Below are positions 18,311-27,152 of a stretch of DNA of 64,000 nt, one piece after another (the stretch's first letter is position 1; the number at the start of each line of letters is the position of its first letter). Below the pieces are notes generated by a model that did not search any database, was not told where the DNA came from, and saw nothing but the letters and a program-made list of their open reading frames with translations. The position numbers and the translations under genes were made by a program. Where the stretch lies: positions 248,001-312,000 of the forward strand of contig QVIN01000006.1 of assembly GCA_003416985.1 (NCBI GenBank). The letters run 5' to 3'. The DNA is from Duganella sp. BJB480 (lineage in GTDB: Bacteria; Pseudomonadota; Gammaproteobacteria; Burkholderiales; Burkholderiaceae_D).

Positions 18311-19671
18311 CAAGCCGCCTTCATCACGATCTGGATCTGCAGGCCGCCGCCTTCGCGGTTGCGCACCTGCAGCTCGGCGCCGTGGCGCTGCATCACGCGG
18401 TCGACGATGGCCAGGCCCAGGCCGGCGCCGTTGGCCTGGCCGCGCGCGGCGTCGAGCCGGGTGAAGGGCTTGAGCAGCTGCTCGATCTGTTCGGGCGGCA
18501 CGCCGCTGCCGTGGTCCTGCACCTCGATCAGCACGCGGCGCGAGGTGTGCATGCCCTTGATGCTGCACTTGATGTCGATCTCGGTCAGCTCGCCGCCGGG
18601 CGTCTTGCCGTAGCGGCGGGCGTTCTCGATCAGGTTGTTGATGACGCGCTTGATGTCGGTGGCGTTGCCCATCACGTGCGCGTTGGGCGCGATGTCGGTG
18701 TGGATGCGTACGTCCGGCAGGCGCTCGGCCTCGTGCGCGGTCTCGCTCAGCAGTTCGCTGACGTCGACGTTGATGAAGCTCGACACCTCGGTCGGCTTGG
18801 CGTAGTCGAGGAACTGGCCGATGATGTCGTCCATCTGCGCGATGTCGGACTGGATGCCCTCGCGCGCCTCGTTCGACAGGTTGGCCATCTCCACCTCCAG
18901 CTGCATGCGCGCCAGCGGCGTGCGCAGGTCGTGCGAGATGCCGGCCAGGATCACGGCGCGGTCGGACTCCACCTGCTGCAGCTGGTCGACCATCTGGTTG
19001 AAGCTACGGTTGGCCACCATGATTTCCATCGGCCCTTTTTCCGGCAGCGGGTCCGGGCGCTTGCCCTGGGCGAAGGCGCGGGTGGCCTGCGTCAGGCGGC
19101 GCAGCGGCAGGTTGATCAGGCTGGAGATGAAGGCCGCGCCCAGCAGCGACACCACCGACACCACGCTGGCCCAGCCCAGCCACTGGATGCCGGTCAGGCC
19201 GCGGATGCGTTCGCGCTCGAGCATCAGCCAGTAGGCGTCGTCGTCGATCTTGAAGCTGACCCAGAAGCCGGCCACGCCGTTCACGCGCGCCGAGAAGCGG
19301 GTGTCCTCGCCCAGCTTGGCCTTGACCAGCTTCTGGATGTCGGGCATCAGCGCGTTGTCGGGCGGCGGATCGACCTTGTCGTCGTCCTCCAGCGTGAACA
19401 CGCGGATGCCCTCGTTGGACACCAGGTCGAACAGCAGCTCGCGCCGCAGCTCGGGCGCGGAGTGGGTCAGGGCGGCGTGGGTGATGGTGACCACCGAGAT
19501 CACCTGCGACGAGATCTGCTGCACCTGCGGCTCGTGCTGCACCACGCTGATCATGCCGACCCAGGCCGTCATGCTGGTCGTGGTGAGCGCGCCCAGCAGG
19601 AAGAAGGTGCGCCAGAACAGGCCGCTCTTGAGGCTGGCGATGCGGAATGCGAACGGAAACTTCAACTTCAT
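18310..19671 (-). CDS. envZ: Osmosensor-type histidine kinase EnvZ
   Basis: This 453-residue kinase has a first transmembrane helix at about 23-45 and a periplasmic loop of about 115 residues. A second helix at about 163-188 is followed by a HAMP domain. The HisKA box is AGISHDLRTPLARMQLE with His247, nearly identical to EnvZ. The HATPase domain has the N box (INNLIENARRYG) and G boxes (DHGSGVPP, GAGLGLAIV). EnvZ phosphorylates and dephosphorylates OmpR to control porin expression in response to osmolarity. It lies 15 bases after ompR on the same strand. The periplasmic domain has an acidic insert (LEDDDKVDPPPDN) not recalled in the E. coli protein. Confidence 0.93.
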   Translation of the reverse strand: MKLKFPFAFRIASLKSGLFWRTFFLLGALTTTSMTAWVGMISVVQHEPQVQQISSQVISVVTITHAALTHSAPELRRELLFDLVSNEGIRVFTLEDDDKVDPPPDNALMPDIQKLVKAKLGEDTRFSARVNGVAGFWVSFKIDDDAYWLMLERERIRGLTGIQWLGWASVVSVVSLLGAAFISSLINLPLRRLTQATRAFAQGKRPDPLPEKGPMEIMVANRSFNQMVDQLQQVESDRAVILAGISHDLRTPLARMQLEVEMANLSNEAREGIQSDIAQMDDIIGQFLDYAKPTEVSSFINVDVSELLSETAHEAERLPDVRIHTDIAPNAHVMGNATDIKRVINNLIENARRYGKTPGGELTEIDIKCSIKGMHTSRRVLIEVQDHGSGVPPEQIEQLLKPFTRLDAARGQANGAGLGLAIVDRVMQRHGAELQVRNREGGGLQIQIVMKAA

Positions 19672-19686
19672 GCGCGCGTCCGCGCC

Positions 19687-20481
19687 TTAGCGCGGCTGCC
19701 CCTCCGGTATGAACACATAGCCCAGGCCCCAGACGGTCTGGATGTACAGCGGGCTCGATGGATCGGGCTCGATCAGCTTGCGCAGGCGCGAGATCTGCAC
19801 GTCCAGGCTGCGGTCGAACACCTCGTATTCGCGGCCGCGCGCCAGCTCCATCAGCTTCTCGCGCGACAGCGGCTGGCGCGCGTGGCGGGCGAATACTTTC
19901 AGTACCGAAAATTCGCCGGTGGTCAGCGGCACGGTATCGCCGTTTTTCTTCAGCGTGCGGGTGCCCAGGTCCAGGATGAACTGGCCGAACTCGAACGATT
20001 GCGGGGTTTCCGACGGCGCGCCGGGGATCTCGTCCGGGCCGCGGCGGCGCAGCACGGCGCCGATGCGGGCCACCAGCTCGCGCGGGTTGAAGGGCTTGGG
20101 CAGGTAGTCGTCGGCGCCCATTTCCAGGCCGACGATGCGGTCGACGTCCTCGCCTTTCGCGGTGAGCATGATGATCGGCGTCTGGTCGCCGGCGCCGCGC
20201 AGGCGGCGGCAGATCGACAGGCCGTCCTCGCCGGGCAGCATCAGGTCCAGCACCAGCAGGTCGTAGCGCTCGCGCAGCCACAGCTTGTTCATGGCCGTCG
20301 CGCTCTCGGCGGTGAAGACGTTGAAGCCCTGCTCGGTCAGGTAGCGCCGCAGCAGGTCGCGCAGACGCACGTCGTCGTCCACCACCATGATCTTGGCCTG
20401 GTGGCCATGCTGGTTGGCGGAGGTGTTGCCGGATTCAGTCGTTGTGCTAGTCATGGGGCCTGCCAAATTTGTCATATTCAT
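19687..20481 (-). CDS. ompR: DNA-binding response regulator OmpR
   Basis: The 264-residue regulator has an unusual Ser/Thr-rich N-terminal extension of about 28 residues. An in-frame ATG at 20451 would shorten it. A receiver domain follows with the acidic pocket VVDDD (about 34-37), the phospho-acceptor Asp79 in LVLDLMLPGEDG, and KPFNPREL. The C-terminal winged helix includes LTTGEFSVLKVF, REYEVFDRSLDVQISRLRK and YIQTVWGLGYVF. These segments are almost the E. coli OmpR sequence. It regulates outer-membrane protein genes with EnvZ, encoded directly downstream. Its promoter region is shared with the divergent small gene at 20627. Confidence 0.95.
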   Translation of the reverse strand: MNMTNLAGPMTSTTTESGNTSANQHGHQAKIMVVDDDVRLRDLLRRYLTEQGFNVFTAESATAMNKLWLRERYDLLVLDLMLPGEDGLSICRRLRGAGDQTPIIMLTAKGEDVDRIVGLEMGADDYLPKPFNPRELVARIGAVLRRRGPDEIPGAPSETPQSFEFGQFILDLGTRTLKKNGDTVPLTTGEFSVLKVFARHARQPLSREKLMELARGREYEVFDRSLDVQISRLRKLIEPDPSSPLYIQTVWGLGYVFIPEGQPR

Positions 20482-20498
20482 GTTGCTATGGTAACGTC

Positions 20499-20528
20499 AT
20501 AATCGCATTGCGAAAACGTCTGTGACAA
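20499..20528 (-). promoter_or_regulatory. Probable ompR promoter
   Basis: Reading the minus strand, TTGTCA (20528-20523) and GATTAT (20504-20499) are 18 bases apart, a five-of-six and four-of-six match to sigma-70 hexamers. Transcription would begin near 20492, giving a very short leader if the ATG at 20481 is used. Confidence 0.4.
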
Positions 20529-20626
20529 CCCATTACAAAGTGTTACAAACTTTACCCAATTCGTCTTACCCCCTCAGGTAAAGCATCATACACTCTGGGC
20601 ATGGATTCAGCTTTTTAGGAACGCCA

Positions 20627-21022
20627 ATGGGCATCGATCACAAAAAAAACTACGCGGCAGCAAGCGCAACTTTTTGCGTTCGATCCCTCCTGGGTGTTCT
20701 GCTGCTGAGCGGCGCGGCCGCCATGGCGCACGACGGTTCCGGCGAGCGTGACGGTCCACGGCGCGAGGATCCGCGCGGCCTGCCGGCCCGCGAAGCCCAG
20801 CAGGTGCGTCAGGAAGTGCGCCAGCAGGCCGAACCCCGCCAGATCGATCCGCGCAGCTACGAGGCGCGCGCCGAGGAGCAGCGCCGCGCCATGCAGGATG
20901 CCGGCCGCAACGCGGAAATGAGCCGCCGCGCCGGCCGCCTCACGCCGGATGAGCGCCGCGACCTGCGCCGCCAGATCAACGAGGTCGGACAGGACATCTA
21001 CGCCAATCCGCCGCGCCACTGA
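20627..21022 (+). CDS. Small basic periplasmic protein, unknown function
   Basis: This 131-residue product has a signal peptide (hydrophobic SLLGVLLLSGAAAMA, cleavage before HDG). The mature part is highly charged and Arg/Gln/Glu-rich, probably helical (REAQQVRQEVRQQAEPR), and ends with the more conserved-looking LTPDERRDLRRQINEVGQDIY. No cysteines are present in the mature part. It is divergent from ompR, so it could be part of the envelope-stress response, but only position supports that. Confidence 0.65.
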   Translation: MGIDHKKNYAAASATFCVRSLLGVLLLSGAAAMAHDGSGERDGPRREDPRGLPAREAQQVRQEVRQQAEPRQIDPRSYEARAEEQRRAMQDAGRNAEMSRRAGRLTPDERRDLRRQINEVGQDIYANPPRH

Positions 21023-21172
21023 TTCGGATGTTAATGAACTAACATTGATCTGTAGCAATAAGTTCACAGTTATAGTCCGCTTGCCACGGAAATCACTTTC
21101 TTTTCCTTGATCTGAGTGTAAGATTCGTTAATTACACGCAATGCCTTCCGGCCGCGTGCCGTTGGGAGAAAG

Positions 21173-23077
21173 ATGGTGGTTCAAGAGGTTGCCCCTGTCG
21201 CGCCAGGCGAGGAGCTGCACGCTCCGGGGACCGGCTTGCCCGTCGGGTTGGCCAAGCGGCCGGACGGCATCTATATCGACCTGTCGCTGTCGCCGCTGAC
21301 GCTGACCGCCGCCATCAACGAAGTCTTTCATTCCCATTGCTATTTCGCCGGCCTGAACTACCCCGTGCTGAACAAGGCGCTGTACGGCATCGGCCCCGAC
21401 GTGGGCAAGCCGGGCTGGGCGCGGATCGCCGACGAGCTGCGCGTGCTGGCGCCTGAGCGCATCGCGCTGTACAAGAATCCCAAGCTGGGGCGCGGCTATG
21501 CCGAATACTATTTCGAGACCCTGTACCTGGACGAGATGACGCTGCCCGACGGCACCGTGATCCCGGAGCGCCCGACCCGCCTGGACGTCGACGAGTTCGT
21601 GGCCGAGATGTGGAACAAGGGCATCCTGTTCGGCATTGAGGTGGCGGCCGTGGCGGCGGCGATCGCCTCCACCAAGGCCGACCGCATCACCGTGGCCACC
21701 GAGCTGGAACCCGAGCCGGGCCAGGACGCGACGGTGGTCGAGGTGTCGTCCGACCTGCACCGCAGCGACGCGCCCAAGACCCGTGCCGACGGCCGCGTCG
21801 ACCTGGGCAGCTTCCAGAACCGCTTCCCGCAGATCAAGGCCAACGTGCGGCTGCTCAAAAAGCTGCCGCCGGTGCCGGGCCATCCCGGCTTCGACCTGGG
21901 CGGTCGCATGACGCCGGCCGCCGCGCCCAAGGACCTGACGCTGCGCTTCTTCGCCGGCGACGGCACCGAGGCCCGGGAGATGGAGGACGGCGAGTACCTG
22001 GTGTCGACGCGCGAAGGCTTCCTCAACGTGGACGCCAAGTCCAACCGCATCTCCATCACCGACAAGATCGTCAGCACGGACGGCGTCAGCGGGCGCACCA
22101 CCGGCAACTTGCAGCTGGCCGGCGCCTACGAGGAATTCGGCGACGTGCAGGAGCAGCGCGACGTCACCGGCGGCGACATCACGGTGCACGGCAACGTCTA
22201 CGGCAACATTCATTCGCGCGGCGGCACCGTGGTGCTGGACCAGAACCTGGTCAGCGGCAGCATCGCCAACGCGGCGGGGAACATCACCGTCACCGGCGTC
22301 GCCTCCGGCTCGGTGATCCATACCGCCAAAGGCACGGTGCATGTCGGCCGGGCCGAGAACTGCGTCATCTCCGGCACTATCGTGACCTTGGGCGAGGCCT
22401 CCAACTGCGAGATCATCGCCGACGAGATCCGCATCGAAGTGGCCGAGGGCTGCGCGGTGGCGGGCCGCAACGTGGAAATCGACAGCGCCGGGCCGCGCCG
22501 CCGCACCGAGATGGTGGTGTATGTGCTGGTCAAGGACGTGAGCCAGTTCGACCAGGAGATCGCCGACCTGGAACAGCGCGTGGCCGGGTTCGAGGCGGCC
22601 AACGTGGCGGCGCAGCAGGAGGCCGAGCGCATCGCGGCGGTGCCGGACGTGCGGCGCTACCTGGCGCTGGCGGCCAAGCTGCGCGCCCAGGAGCTGCAGC
22701 TCAACGCCGAGCAGGGTCTGCTGCTGCGCAAGATCGCCGCCGCGGTGGCGACCGAATTGCAAGCCATCGCCAAGCTGCGCACCGACCTGCAGGCCGGTCA
22801 GACGCAGCAGAAGCTGTTGCAGGACAAACTGGCGCGCGTGATCGAGCAGAAGGTGGAGGCGGCCGGCATCGCGCGCTGCGGCCTGCGCATGGTCAGCGGC
22901 GAGACCATGGTGCGTACCATGCCGTTCCAGGCCGATGTCGCCGCGTTGACGCATCTGCCGGCCAAGGACATCAAGCAGCGCCTGCGCGGCTCACCCAGCG
23001 GCGAGGTGCTGTTCTGCGACAGCGCCGGTTCGCTGGACTGGCACCTCAATGCGCGGCACCGCCCGGTGGACGCCTAG
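21173..23077 (+). CDS. DUF342/FapA-like polymer-forming protein, copy 1
   Basis: The 634-residue protein has a variable N-terminal region, then the DUF342 core. This core has the segment VSTDGVSGRTTGNLQL and a right-handed beta-helix of short repeats (about 320-440: GGDITVHGNVYGNIHSRGG, GSVIHTAKGTVHVG, NCEIIADEIRIEVAEGCAV). A coiled-coil arm (about 450-560) follows. The family includes FapA (flagellar assembly protein A); biochemical function is poorly known and a scaffold role is suspected. There is no signal peptide, so it is cytoplasmic. No flagellar gene is nearby. A close paralogue follows after 114 bases. Confidence 0.85.
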   Translation: MVVQEVAPVAPGEELHAPGTGLPVGLAKRPDGIYIDLSLSPLTLTAAINEVFHSHCYFAGLNYPVLNKALYGIGPDVGKPGWARIADELRVLAPERIALYKNPKLGRGYAEYYFETLYLDEMTLPDGTVIPERPTRLDVDEFVAEMWNKGILFGIEVAAVAAAIASTKADRITVATELEPEPGQDATVVEVSSDLHRSDAPKTRADGRVDLGSFQNRFPQIKANVRLLKKLPPVPGHPGFDLGGRMTPAAAPKDLTLRFFAGDGTEAREMEDGEYLVSTREGFLNVDAKSNRISITDKIVSTDGVSGRTTGNLQLAGAYEEFGDVQEQRDVTGGDITVHGNVYGNIHSRGGTVVLDQNLVSGSIANAAGNITVTGVASGSVIHTAKGTVHVGRAENCVISGTIVTLGEASNCEIIADEIRIEVAEGCAVAGRNVEIDSAGPRRRTEMVVYVLVKDVSQFDQEIADLEQRVAGFEAANVAAQQEAERIAAVPDVRRYLALAAKLRAQELQLNAEQGLLLRKIAAAVATELQAIAKLRTDLQAGQTQQKLLQDKLARVIEQKVEAAGIARCGLRMVSGETMVRTMPFQADVAALTHLPAKDIKQRLRGSPSGEVLFCDSAGSLDWHLNARHRPVDA

Positions 23078-23191
23078 CCATGGCGTGTGCACAATGCGCG
23101 TGGTTCATGCTAAGCTGGATTCAACATTAAAAAGTGAAGAAGCGCCGTCCGGACAGGCGGCGTTTCGACGAACATCTTCCTGGGGATTACC

Positions 23192-25069
23192 GTGTCCGAT
23201 GACGCAACGGCGCTGGATTTAAACGCGGAGAGCGAGCTGCCGGCAGCGATCGTCAAGCGCGCCGACGGCGTCTATTTGGCCGGCGACGCCACGACCGTGT
23301 CCTGCCTGGCGGCGGTCAGCCAGGTGTTCCTCGGCAGCGCCTACCTCGCCAACCTCGATTACGCGCTGTTCGTCAAGCTGCTCTACAACTGCGGGCCGGA
23401 GCTGCCGGCCAGCGTGACCAACAAGCCGCTGATACGAATCGCCGACAGCATCGAGCCGTTCCACCCGCCGCGCCGGGCGCTGTACAAGTCGGTCAAGATC
23501 ATCAACGGCGAGGCCGAATACTATTTCGAGCCGGTGTTCTTCGAGATCCCGGACATGCCGGCGCAACCGGCGCGGCTCAACTTCGACGAATTCGTCTCCG
23601 ACATGTGGGTCAAGGGCATCCGCTTCGGCATCGACGCGCCGGCCGTGCGCGAGGTCATCGCCAGCGGGCGGGTGGCGCGCATCATCGTCGCGCGCCGGCT
23701 CAACCCCACGCCGGGACGCGACGCCAGCATCGAGGAGGTCTCGCGCGACATCCACCGCAGCAACGCGCCGCGCGAGACGTCGGACGGCAAGCTCGATCTG
23801 CAGGCCTTCCAGAACCGCTTCCCGCAGGTCCAGCCCAACGTCAAGCTGCTGCGCAAGGTGCCGCGCACGCCGGGCGTGCGCGGCTACGAGCTGTCGGGCA
23901 TCGTGCTGGAGCCGCCGGTGCCGCGCGATATCGAGTTGAGCAGCGTGGCCGGCGAGGGCACGGTGATCGAGAACCTGCGCGGCGGCGAGTTCCTGGTGTC
24001 GGCGGTGCAGGGCTTCCTCAGCATGGACCCGTCCAGCAAGCGCCTGTCGATCGGGCCGAAGATCATCAGCCGCGAGGGCGTCAGCGCGCGCACCACCGGC
24101 AACCTGCAGCTGACCGGCGAGTACGAGGAATTCGGCGACGTGCAGGAGCAGCGCTCGGTCGAAGGCGGCAACATCACCATCCACGGCGACGTGTTCGGCA
24201 TCATCACGTCGCGCGGCGGCGACGTTGTCCTGAGCCGCAACCTGATGGGCGGCACCGTCACCAACGCCGACGGCGGCATACGGGTGCAGGGCGTCGCCTC
24301 CGGCGCGGTGCTGCAGACGAAGCGCGGCGAGGTGACGCTGGCGCGCGCGGAGAGCTGCATCATCTCCGGCACGCGGGTGGTGATCGGCGAGGCGAGCAAC
24401 TGCGAGATCATGGCGGACGAAGTGGTGATCAAGGTGGCCGAGGGCTGCGCCATCGCGGCGCGCAGGATCGAGATCGCCAACGCCGGGCCGCGCAAGCAGA
24501 ACGAGATGCTGCTCTACACGCTGGTGCCGGACATCTCCAAGTTCGACAAGAAGATCGCCGAGCTGCAGCCACGGGTGCAGCACGCGGCGCACGAGGCCAG
24601 CCTGCGCAAGGCGGAGATCGACGCCATCACCGGCCAGGCCGAGGTGCGCAACTACCTGACGCTGGCGACCCGCCTGCGCAAGCGCGAGCTGGTGCTGACG
24701 GCCGAGCAGGAGCCGCTGTTCCACAAGATGGCGGAGTCGGTGGGGCCGTCGCTGCGGGCGGTGGCCAAGATTTCGCTGGCGATGAAGGCGGCGCAGGTGC
24801 AGCAGGAGCAGGCGCAGGAAGAGGTGAACCAGGTGCAGCGGCAGAAGCGCGCCGTGATGAGCGGCTCGCGCTGCATGGTCGAGAAGCTGACCGGCGACGT
24901 GCTGCTGCGGACCATGACCTTCGTGCCGGACGGCCCGCCGGCGTACGACCGGCCGGCCAAGGAAGTCAAGGCCAAGGTACGCACCACGGCCGCCGGCATG
25001 AGCACCATCTACGCCGGCAGCGCCGGGCCGATTTCCTGGGCGCCGGAGACCGACTGGCCCGCGGGCTGA
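23192..25069 (+). CDS. DUF342/FapA-like polymer-forming protein, copy 2
   Basis: This 625-residue paralogue of the preceding protein shares blocks throughout: KRADGVYL, RALYKS/NP, EAEYYFEPVFFE, NFDEFVSDMW, SFQNRF-type, GNLQLTGEYEEFGDVQEQ, EASNCEIMADEVVIKVAEGCAIAARRIEI, and the final coiled coil. The start is GTG 23192 after GGGG (spacing about 7). The beta-helix and coiled-coil layout is the same. The similarity shows a tandem duplication; both copies keep full length, so both are likely functional and may co-assemble. The intergenic stretch holds a CGCCG/CGGCG hairpin that could be a leader or weak terminator. Confidence 0.85.
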   Translation: MSDDATALDLNAESELPAAIVKRADGVYLAGDATTVSCLAAVSQVFLGSAYLANLDYALFVKLLYNCGPELPASVTNKPLIRIADSIEPFHPPRRALYKSVKIINGEAEYYFEPVFFEIPDMPAQPARLNFDEFVSDMWVKGIRFGIDAPAVREVIASGRVARIIVARRLNPTPGRDASIEEVSRDIHRSNAPRETSDGKLDLQAFQNRFPQVQPNVKLLRKVPRTPGVRGYELSGIVLEPPVPRDIELSSVAGEGTVIENLRGGEFLVSAVQGFLSMDPSSKRLSIGPKIISREGVSARTTGNLQLTGEYEEFGDVQEQRSVEGGNITIHGDVFGIITSRGGDVVLSRNLMGGTVTNADGGIRVQGVASGAVLQTKRGEVTLARAESCIISGTRVVIGEASNCEIMADEVVIKVAEGCAIAARRIEIANAGPRKQNEMLLYTLVPDISKFDKKIAELQPRVQHAAHEASLRKAEIDAITGQAEVRNYLTLATRLRKRELVLTAEQEPLFHKMAESVGPSLRAVAKISLAMKAAQVQQEQAQEEVNQVQRQKRAVMSGSRCMVEKLTGDVLLRTMTFVPDGPPAYDRPAKEVKAKVRTTAAGMSTIYAGSAGPISWAPETDWPAG

Positions 25070-25072
25070 CTT

Positions 25073-25462
25073 CTACAGGCTGACTTTGCCGCGCAGTTGT
25101 TTGCGCTCACCGTCCTTGGCCTTGCCGTCGAGCCGCTTGCGCTGCGAGCTGCGGGTGGGCCGGGTGGGGCGGCGCACGGCGGGCAGCACGGCCACGCTGT
25201 CGACCAGTTCCTGCAGGCGGCGCAAGGCCTCCTCCTTGTTGGCCTCCTGGCTGCGCGACTGCTGCGCCTTCAGCACGATCACGCCGTCCTTGGTGATGCG
25301 CTGGTCGCGCATCGCCAGCAGGCGCTCCTTGATGTGCTCCGGCAGCGACGAGTTGGCGATGTCGAAGCGCAGGTGCACCGCGCTCGACACCTTGTTCACA
25401 TTCTGCCCGCCCGGGCCCTGGGCGCGGATGGCGGTGAACTCCACTTCATTCGGATCGATCAC
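25073..25462 (-). CDS. arfB: Ribosome-rescue peptidyl-tRNA hydrolase ArfB (YaeJ)
   Basis: This 129-residue protein hydrolyses peptidyl-tRNA on ribosomes stalled without a stop codon. The catalytic GGQ lies at residues 18-20 in GPGGQNVNKVSSAVHLRFD. The C-terminal tail (RPTRSSQRKRLDGKAKDGERK) is strongly basic, which ArfB uses to sense the empty mRNA channel. The start is GTG (25462-25460), overlapping the TGA of the CoA-transferase gene upstream (GTGA), so translation is coupled. A much longer open frame runs upstream but lies inside the CoA-transferase gene and is a shadow. Confidence 0.93.
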   Translation of the reverse strand: MIDPNEVEFTAIRAQGPGGQNVNKVSSAVHLRFDIANSSLPEHIKERLLAMRDQRITKDGVIVLKAQQSRSQEANKEEALRRLQELVDSVAVLPAVRRPTRPTRSSQRKRLDGKAKDGERKQLRGKVSL

Positions 25463-26532
25463 GGCGCGAACCTCACCGGCTGCGCCACCGACCACGACTC
25501 GCCCTCGGTGGGATGCGTGCGGCGGCCGACCAGGTCGCGGAACAGCGGATGCCGCAAGGCCTCCTCGGTGCGCAGCACCGGCGAGACGCAGCAGTCGGCG
25601 GCGGCGAAGGCCTCGGTCCATTGCGCCAGCGTGCGGGCGGCGAACAGCGCATCCAGTTCGGCCTTGAGCGCCATCGCATCCGCGCCGCCGACCTCTTGGC
25701 CCAGCTGCCAGTGGCGCGGCTTCAGGTCCGGCCGTTGCAGCACGTCGCAGCAGGCCTGCCAGAACTTGAGCTCCAGCGCGCCGACCGCCATGTGGCGGCC
25801 GTCGGCGGTGCGGTAGACGTTGTAGCAGGGGACGCCGCCGGTCAGCAGATCGCGCCCCGGCGCGGCGGGCGCGCCGTTGTTGACCGCCACCAGCGGCATG
25901 ATGTTGTGGGCCATGACGGCGGCCGTCATCGAGACATCGACGAAGCGCCCTGCGCCGCCCATCTTGACCGCCACCAGCGCCGCCAGGATGCCCTGCAGCG
26001 CCGATTGCGCGCCGCCCAGCAGGTCGCCCACCTGCAGGTTGGGCAGGGCGGGCACGCCGTCGGCGCCGGCGTTCTGCTCCAGCATGCCGGCGTAGCCGAT
26101 GTAGTTGATGTCGTGTCCCGCCAGCTGCGCAAAGGGGCCGTGCTGGCCGTAGCCGGAGATCGCGCACATCACCAGCTTGGGATTGCGCTGGCGGAGCACC
26201 TGCCAGCCCAGTCCCAGCTTGTCCATCACGCCGGGGCGGAAGCTTTCGACCAGCACGTCGGCCGTCTCCACCATCGCCAGCAGTTGTTCGCGGTGGGCGG
26301 CGTCCTTCAGGTCCAGCCGCATCATCCGCTTGCCGCGGTTGACGGCGACGAAGAACTGCGACACCTCGTTGCGCACCGGTCCCATGGCGCGCGCGTAGTC
26401 GCCGGGGCCGGGGTCTTCGATCTTGATCACTTCCGCGCCCATGTCCGCCAGGTGCATGGTGGCCACGGGGCCGGGCAGCAGGCGGGTGAGGTCCAGCACG
26501 CGGATGCCGCTGAGGGGGAGTTCTGTCGTCAT
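25459..26532 (-). CDS. CaiB/BaiF family CoA-transferase (alpha-methylacyl-CoA racemase-like)
   Basis: The 357-residue enzyme has the class III CoA-transferase hallmarks: IRVLDLTRLLPGPVATMHLADMGAEVIKIE, the RGKRMMRLDLK loop, VLVESFRPGVMDKLGLG, and the catalytic Asp170 in QVGDLLGG. Members transfer CoA between carboxylic acids or, in the AMACR branch, racemise 2-methylacyl-CoA. The short length and lack of an extended C-terminal domain favour the racemase-like branch, but the substrate is not deducible. The start ATG (26532-26530) was chosen over an extension that has no family similarity. It is co-transcribed with arfB. Confidence 0.88.
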   Translation of the reverse strand: MTTELPLSGIRVLDLTRLLPGPVATMHLADMGAEVIKIEDPGPGDYARAMGPVRNEVSQFFVAVNRGKRMMRLDLKDAAHREQLLAMVETADVLVESFRPGVMDKLGLGWQVLRQRNPKLVMCAISGYGQHGPFAQLAGHDINYIGYAGMLEQNAGADGVPALPNLQVGDLLGGAQSALQGILAALVAVKMGGAGRFVDVSMTAAVMAHNIMPLVAVNNGAPAAPGRDLLTGGVPCYNVYRTADGRHMAVGALELKFWQACCDVLQRPDLKPRHWQLGQEVGGADAMALKAELDALFAARTLAQWTEAFAAADCCVSPVLRTEEALRHPLFRDLVGRRTHPTEGESWSVAQPVRFAP

Positions 26533-26658
26533 GGGTTCATTGTAGCAAACGAACAACCGCAGACCCGGCGAATATTGACGCCGCTCAACGACTACGGCGG
26601 GGGCCGAAGGTAGGATGGCACATGCCTGTAACCGCACGTCCCGGACGAAAGGATCATC

Positions 26659-27147
26659 ATGCCTTCATTGACAATGCAGTCCACCAGCGCCGATACCGCC
26701 GTCGCGCCGGGCCAGTATCTGGTTTTCCGGCTGGGTGGACTGGACTACGCGCTGGACTTCAGCAAGGTCCAGGAGCTGCGGCCCTTGAAGGCGCTGGAGC
26801 GCTTTTCATCGGAGGGGGAGATCGTGGCCGGGGTGGTGGTGTCGCGCGGCGTGATCATGCCGATCGTCGACATGCGCATCGCCTTCGGGCCGCGCCCGCA
26901 GGAGCACGATCCGCTGACGGACGTGATCATCCTCAAGCTGTCGAGCTGCGTGATGGGGATGGTGGTGGACGGGGTGACGGATATCGTCCAGCTGACCGTT
27001 GGGCAGATCCAGCCCATCCCCGGCGCCAGCGCGGTCGAGTACCTGGTCGGCATCGGGGAGGCCGACGGGCGCCGCCTGATCGTGGTCGACATCGATAAGC
27101 TGATGTCGATCCAAAAAGTACCGTTGGGCGCCCGCCAGGCGGCTTAA
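26659..27147 (+). CDS. cheW: CheW-like chemotaxis coupling protein
   Basis: The 162-residue protein is a single CheW domain: QYLVFRLGGLDYALDFSKVQEL, then IVAGVVVSRGVIMPIVDMR, LGMVVDGV-type VMGMVVDGVTDIV, and YLVGIGEADGRRLIVVDIDKLM. CheW bridges chemoreceptors and the kinase CheA. It is an orphan with no cheA or receptor gene in the window, though a CheB-CheR fusion lies 20 kb away. A good ribosome-binding site (GAAAGGATC region) precedes the ATG. Confidence 0.9.
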   Translation: MPSLTMQSTSADTAVAPGQYLVFRLGGLDYALDFSKVQELRPLKALERFSSEGEIVAGVVVSRGVIMPIVDMRIAFGPRPQEHDPLTDVIILKLSSCVMGMVVDGVTDIVQLTVGQIQPIPGASAVEYLVGIGEADGRRLIVVDIDKLMSIQKVPLGARQAA

Positions 27148-27152
27148 GACGC

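Noticed and set aside
23120..23191. Rho-independent terminator between the DUF342 genes
   Set aside because: The hairpin is short and followed by only three T residues; it may equally be a leader structure.
21173..25069. Flagellar gene cluster suggested by two FapA-like proteins
   Set aside because: DUF342 proteins are widespread outside flagellar loci, and no flagellar gene is present in the window.
25073..26167. 364-residue CoA-transferase/ArfB fusion frame
   Set aside because: The upstream two thirds is an alternative frame of the CoA-transferase gene; ArfB is complete from GTG 25462.
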